A stretch of DNA of 64,000 nt, from NCBI RefSeq assembly GCF_014836645.1, contig NZ_JACSQM010000007.1, positions 1 to 64,000 on the forward strand, read 5' to 3'. The translations under genes were made by a program, and so were the position numbers. The notes under the pieces were generated by a model. That model searched no databases and had not been told where the DNA came from. It worked only from the letters and a program-made list of their open reading frames with translations. Shown here piece after piece: positions 60,670-64,000 of the stretch. Numbering within the stretch: the stretch's first letter is position 1; every line of letters starts with the position of its first letter. This stretch comes from Fictibacillus norfolkensis. GTDB taxonomy: Bacteria; Bacillota; Bacilli; Bacillales; Fictibacillaceae.

Positions 60670-61477
60670 TGGAATCGAGACAGCGTTCGTATTCATCAAT
60701 CCATATCCTTTTGGATTGATAGAAGATAGCGAATGCCCAGTAGAGTGCTGTTTCATGGGTATGAATGTTTGAGAATGAGTGAGCCATCAAATACTTGTGA
60801 ATGAACTGAAGTGCTTGTTTTTCTTTCATTGTACTTATTTTCATAAGGTTTTTGGCGATATCAGATAGGAACACATCTTGATCGTGATTTGTATGTTCCG
60901 GACTAGAAATCCACTTTTTTGGTGGAAGTTTGATAATCATAGGACTTGATAAACAATGGAGAGCCTTCTCATTATGAAACGAAAGTTGTTCTTTAAATGG
61001 AGATGCTTTTATTTCACCTGTGCTGTTAAAGTGTCCACTCCAAACAGGACCGTATACAAAGTCATAGTCATGTTTGATTCCTTTACGAGAATTTTTTACA
61101 AATTCCTTCCAAGCATCCTTATTGAATGACCACTTCTCATCGTGTGGTAAAGGAAAAATCATACCTTGTAATCTGTGCAAGGTGTGTAAATCTAATGAAA
61201 AGACCAAATAAGCTGGGATTCTCGTATCAGGGTGGTTTAAATAGTCTGACTCAGAGAGATTTAATAGGTCTAGTATACGGGGAGAAAGTTGCTTGTTCTT
61301 CGCTCTAAAATAAGACCATGATTTTGCCTGTGATCTGCTGAAGGTTACGTAAAAGCCTTGACCAAAATCAGTTCTCAATCTTTGTGCTTCTATCCAGATA
61401 CCGTTTTGTTGGATGAGCTTAGCGGCAAATAATGTAGTACCATGATAAACCGTACGATATCCATCATATGAAAGCAA
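60656..61477 (-). CDS. DUF3990-like ADP-ribosyltransferase-fold protein
   Basis: A 273 aa protein. The N-terminus has the DUF3990 signature YRTVYHGTTLFAAKLIQ, then RTDFGQGFYVTFSRSQAKSW, as in ADP-ribosyltransferase-like toxins where His and Tyr/Phe shape the NAD pocket. The later catalytic position is uncertain (candidate region KHDYDFVYGPVW). The C-terminal third is helical and unassigned. TTG start at 61477 after AAGGAGGAG. The usual small partner of DUF3990 genes is not present. It converges on and overlaps the zeta-kinase gene. Confidence 0.72.
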   Translation of the reverse strand: MLSYDGYRTVYHGTTLFAAKLIQQNGIWIEAQRLRTDFGQGFYVTFSRSQAKSWSYFRAKNKQLSPRILDLLNLSESDYLNHPDTRIPAYLVFSLDLHTLHRLQGMIFPLPHDEKWSFNKDAWKEFVKNSRKGIKHDYDFVYGPVWSGHFNSTGEIKASPFKEQLSFHNEKALHCLSSPMIIKLPPKKWISSPEHTNHDQDVFLSDIAKNLMKISTMKEKQALQFIHKYLMAHSFSNIHTHETALYWAFAIFYQSKRIWIDEYERCLDSIIQL

Positions 61478-61547
61478 AAGTAATCTCCTCCTTATACATG
61501 TAATATGTAAAAGAGAAATAGAAGGTTACTTGTAGAATGTTTGATTA

Positions 61548-61563
61548 TTAAACAACTGTTTAA
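61548..61563. promoter_or_regulatory. Palindrome TTAAACA-NN-TGTTTAA, copy 2
   Basis: TTAAACAACTGTTTAA, in the 217 bp divergent region between the DUF3990-like and TetR genes. It matches the site after spoVR. A short hairpin (AAACACTCC/GGGGTGTTTT) follows it. Confidence 0.35.
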
Positions 61564-61646
61564 AACACTCCTGACGGGGTGTTTTGTTAAATTTTACAAT
61601 ATAGTGAATAACTTCTTGAATGCATTCTAATTTCTGTAAGAAAATG

Positions 61647-61671
61647 TATAATATAATTAGAACGGTCGTTC
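61647..61671 (+). promoter_or_regulatory. TetR operon promoter and operator
   Basis: -10 TATAAT (61647-61652) followed by the palindrome GAACG-GT-CGTTC (61660-61671) at the probable start site, 24 bp before the TetR start codon. The position suggests autorepression. Confidence 0.6.
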
Positions 61672-61694
61672 AATTCAAGAAAGGAAATAGATCA

Positions 61695-62282
61695 TTGAAT
61701 AAAAGAAGATACAACAGTGAAACAGCAAAACAAGAAATCATGGAAAAAGCATGGTTACTCTTTTCACAAAAAGGTTACTCACAAACATCAGTATCTGATA
61801 TCTCTAAAGCTTCTGGTTACAGTAAAGGACACATCTATTATCATTTTGAGAATAAAGAAAAGCTGTTTGTGTTATTGGCTCAACAAACGATGAAGGAGTG
61901 GTTTATCAAGTGGATGAACAAAGAAAATGAATATTCTAGTGCATCTGAGAAACTTTACGGAATGGCCATGCATGTTCTTTATAATTACCAAACTCCGTTA
62001 TTAAAAGGGGGACAAGAGCTTGCTTCTAATCCTGAATCAAGTACAGAATCACTCAAGCAGTTATATGAATTAGCCGTCATTCCAATGGGTGCATATCGTG
62101 CAATTCTTGTTCAGGGGATAGAAGAAGGAGAATTTAAGAAAGGCAATGTGGAAGAATGGACGGTATTGATCGGCACATGGCTTGGTGGACTATGTCAACT
62201 TACCAACACTCAAGATACTCGTAGCTTAGAGCCACTTTTTAAAAAAGCTGTTAGCATGTTTTTAGAGTCCATTCAAAATTAA
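61695..62282 (+). CDS. TetR-family regulator
   Basis: A 195 aa repressor. The N-terminal helix-turn-helix (KAWLLFSQKGYSQTSVSDIS, then KASGYSKGHIYYHFENKEKL) is standard, and the C-terminal ligand-binding domain is all-helical with no known ligand. The start is set at TTG 61695 by AAAGGAAAT; the longer frame crosses the promoter. It heads a three-gene operon with an SGNH hydrolase and a short-chain dehydrogenase. Confidence 0.9.
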   Translation: MNKRRYNSETAKQEIMEKAWLLFSQKGYSQTSVSDISKASGYSKGHIYYHFENKEKLFVLLAQQTMKEWFIKWMNKENEYSSASEKLYGMAMHVLYNYQTPLLKGGQELASNPESSTESLKQLYELAVIPMGAYRAILVQGIEEGEFKKGNVEEWTVLIGTWLGGLCQLTNTQDTRSLEPLFKKAVSMFLESIQN

Positions 62283-62294
62283 GGAGGAAATGTT

Positions 62295-62990
62295 ATGAGA
62301 ATCGGATTGATCGGTGACAGTCTGACAGAAGGACGACCTGGTGTTTCTTTTTTTCACCTTTTACAAGAACAGTATCCCCACATGACGTTTGTGAACCTTG
62401 GAAAACCGGGAGAGTCTGTAAAAAGTTTGCATAGCCGCCTAGCTAAAACGAAATTGGAAAACTTTGATCTTGTTTTCCTTTGGATTGGAGTTAATGACGT
62501 TTATTCAAAACTACTCAGTATGCAAGCACAGCCTGTTGCAAAAGACCATGAAGAGTTTAGAGATTACTATCAAAAAATATTAGAATGCGTTTCATCTTCC
62601 TCAAAAAGTGTAATCACTGTCACCCCAGCAATAGTCGGCGAGAACTTGAATAATGTTCCAAACAAAGAAATCAAACAATTAAATACCCTCATCACATCCA
62701 TCACGAACAAATATGGAAATGCGACTACACTAAATCTACATTCCGTTTTTGAACAACACCTTTCTACAGTAAATAGTTCCGATTACATCAGCACAAAAGT
62801 ATTAAGAGTTATGAAAGATGTCCTTTTTTATAAAAAACCTTCAAGGATTGATAAGTTGTCAAAGAAACGTGGATTGCACCTGACACTAGATGGTATTCAT
62901 TTAAATAGTATAGGGGCTCAGATTGTTGCAGAAGAATATGCCAAAATGATTGATCAACATCAATCTACCAATAAAAATGCCATACAGTAA
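62295..62990 (+). CDS. SGNH/GDSL-family hydrolase
   Basis: A 231 aa esterase/lipase-type protein. Block I is IGLIGDSLTEG with the nucleophilic Ser, block III WIGVNDVYSKL, and block V GLHLTLDGIHLNSIG with Asp and His. There is no signal peptide, so it is cytoplasmic. AAGGAGGAAATG precedes ATG, 12 bp after the TetR stop. It probably hydrolyses an acyl or acetyl ester sensed by the TetR protein. Confidence 0.88.
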   Translation: MRIGLIGDSLTEGRPGVSFFHLLQEQYPHMTFVNLGKPGESVKSLHSRLAKTKLENFDLVFLWIGVNDVYSKLLSMQAQPVAKDHEEFRDYYQKILECVSSSSKSVITVTPAIVGENLNNVPNKEIKQLNTLITSITNKYGNATTLNLHSVFEQHLSTVNSSDYISTKVLRVMKDVLFYKKPSRIDKLSKKRGLHLTLDGIHLNSIGAQIVAEEYAKMIDQHQSTNKNAIQ

Positions 62991-63029
62991 ACATGGATTA
63001 AAGAGAATAAAATAGAGGCGGTTGATCTG

Positions 63030-63845
63030 ATGGATAAACGAAAGGTTGCAATTGTAACGGGTGGAGCATCAGGAATCGGTCATGCACTTTGTAAGGAGCT
63101 CGTCGCACAACATGTTTTTGTTATCATCATGGACATAAATAATGAATTAGGCAGACAAGTTGAAGAGGAGTTAAACAGAGAGTCTATAAATGCAAGATTT
63201 CAATATTTAAACGTAACTGATTCAGAAAGTGTAGAGAATGCATTCAAGGAGGTATTTTGGGAGTTTGGAAGGTTAGACTATCTTTTTAACAATGCTGGCA
63301 TCGCCATGTATGGAGAATTGTTTGATACAACGCTAGATGACTGGAGAAAAGTAATGGATATAAACCTTTGGGGAGTCATCCATGGAACAAACATCGGTTA
63401 TCGATTAATGAAACAACAAGGATTTGGTCATATTGTAAACACGGCTTCAGCAGCAGGGCTTGGACCTTCACCTGTCTCTGCAGCTTACGGAACGACGAAA
63501 CATGCAGTAGTTGGATTAACAACTTCCCTTCATTATGAGGCAGAAGAATTCGGCATTAAGGTGAGCACACTTTGCCCAACGTTTGTGGACACACCCATTT
63601 TTGAGAAAGCAAAGGCTATTCAGATAAATAAAGATGTGATCATGAAACAATTTCAAAAACAAAAGATGATGACTCCAGAAAAACTAGCAAAAATCACATT
63701 AGACGGTATACATAAAAATAAGCCTATCATATGCCCTATGCCGATGCGTAGAACGATGGACGTTTTTTTCACGTTGTTTCCTGTAGCACATAGAGGATTG
63801 ATGAGGCTGGTTTGTAGAGTAAGCCGACAAGCAAAGCTATCTTAA
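63030..63845 (+). CDS. Short-chain dehydrogenase/reductase
   Basis: A 271 aa classical SDR. The NAD(P) loop is TGGASGIGHAL, NNAG is present as FNNAGIAMYG, the catalytic Ser is in NTASAAGLGP, and YGTTKHA supplies Tyr and Lys. Asp in VIIMDINNELG suggests NAD preference. The C-terminal 50 residues have a hydrophobic segment (MDVFFTLFPVAHRGLM). It lies 39 bp after the hydrolase, the third gene of the TetR operon. The substrate is probably a lipid-like alcohol or ketone. Confidence 0.92.
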   Translation: MDKRKVAIVTGGASGIGHALCKELVAQHVFVIIMDINNELGRQVEEELNRESINARFQYLNVTDSESVENAFKEVFWEFGRLDYLFNNAGIAMYGELFDTTLDDWRKVMDINLWGVIHGTNIGYRLMKQQGFGHIVNTASAAGLGPSPVSAAYGTTKHAVVGLTTSLHYEAEEFGIKVSTLCPTFVDTPIFEKAKAIQINKDVIMKQFQKQKMMTPEKLAKITLDGIHKNKPIICPMPMRRTMDVFFTLFPVAHRGLMRLVCRVSRQAKLS

Positions 63846-63851
63846 AAAATA

Positions 63852-63888
63852 AAGTGAACTGCTAGCGTTCTATAGCAGTTCATTTTTT
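63852..63888 (+). terminator. Terminator
   Basis: AGTGAACTGCTA and TATAGCAGTTCATT followed by a T run. It closes the TetR operon. Confidence 0.85.
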
Positions 63889-63945
63889 ATTTACCTATAA
63901 ATTCTTCGTTATAATACAAGTAACCTAACTTTTGGAGGCGTAATC

Positions 63946-64000
63946 GTGAAAACCATTTTGATCGTGGAGGATGAACCAAAGCTGTTGGAGGTTGTTTCTT
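63946..64000 (+). CDS. Response regulator, 5' end only
   Basis: GTG start at 63946 after TTGGAGGCG. The first 18 codons read MKTILIVEDEPKLLEVVS, the start of a receiver domain with the acidic EDE pocket, typical of OmpR-family regulators. The gene runs off the window end. Confidence 0.8.
   Translation, partial: MKTILIVEDEPKLLEVVS

Overview
The window is chromosome from an endospore-forming member of the Bacillaceae. Supporting evidence: the sporulation genes prkA, yhbH and spoVR; strong AAGGAGG-type ribosome binding sites with many TTG and GTG starts; and gene neighbourhoods that mirror the B. subtilis yhb/yhc/yhd/yhg region (queG-yhbB-trmL, prkA, yhbH, yhcW, yhcX, pgcA, spoVR, yhdQ/yhdP-like, yhgE). 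A Fictibacillus-like genus is my guess, from overall impression only.

1-15556: three tRNA genes (Gly-GCC, Cys-GCA, Leu-CAA) followed by a 15.3 kb integrative element inserted in the 3' half of tRNA-Leu. A 65 bp direct repeat (218-282 and 15492-15556) marks attL and attR. The element has a tyrosine integrase, replication-type winged-helix proteins, an internal serine recombinase, an XRE repressor facing a divergent promoter with three GACTAC-N5-GTAGTC operators, three 14 bp-spaced iterons and several structured non-coding stretches. Most striking is a transcription unit ending in a full-length (942 aa) phage tail tape measure protein, with no capsid, portal, terminase, baseplate or lysis gene. 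Three AT-richer genes or gene pairs look like separately acquired cargo, including a nucleotidyltransferase plus partner next to attR that resembles a toxin-antitoxin or defence module.

15557-39219: core chromosome. A UvrD/PcrA-like helicase, YhgE, coiled-coil and B3/4-domain proteins, queG, ogt, yhbB, trmL, a class A penicillin-binding protein, the sporulation kinase PrkA, signal peptidase I, YhbH, a secreted ComEC-like metallo-beta-lactamase, HAD phosphatase, FosB/FosX-like protein, YhcX and phosphoglucomutase PgcA. Two intergenic arrays of five 21 bp repeats flank this stretch's genes.

39220-47921: a persulfide/sulfane-sulfur operon under a CstR-type repressor, with five ATACC...GGTAT palindromes distributed along it. 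It encodes a HesB/IscA-like protein with an in-frame TGA that is best read as selenocysteine, two rhodanese/TusA proteins, a rhodanese-persulfide dioxygenase fusion, TusA, DsrE-like and TauE-like proteins. A thiol-redox cluster (CcdA, TlpA-like), a two-component system and a DUF302 protein follow.

47964-57000: two arsenic loci. One is a divergent arsI-arsB-arsR / arsC cluster. The other is an ArsN1-like acetyltransferase, a second ArsR and an ArsP-type permease flanked by two tiny vicinal-cysteine proteins. SpoVR and a TolB-like secreted protein lie between them.

57000-64000: a MerR regulator that appears to start at ATT, a CNNM/MpfA-type transporter, DedA protein, a zeta-toxin-type kinase convergent with and overlapping a DUF3990-like ADP-ribosyltransferase gene, a TetR-SGNH hydrolase-SDR operon, and the first codons of a response regulator.
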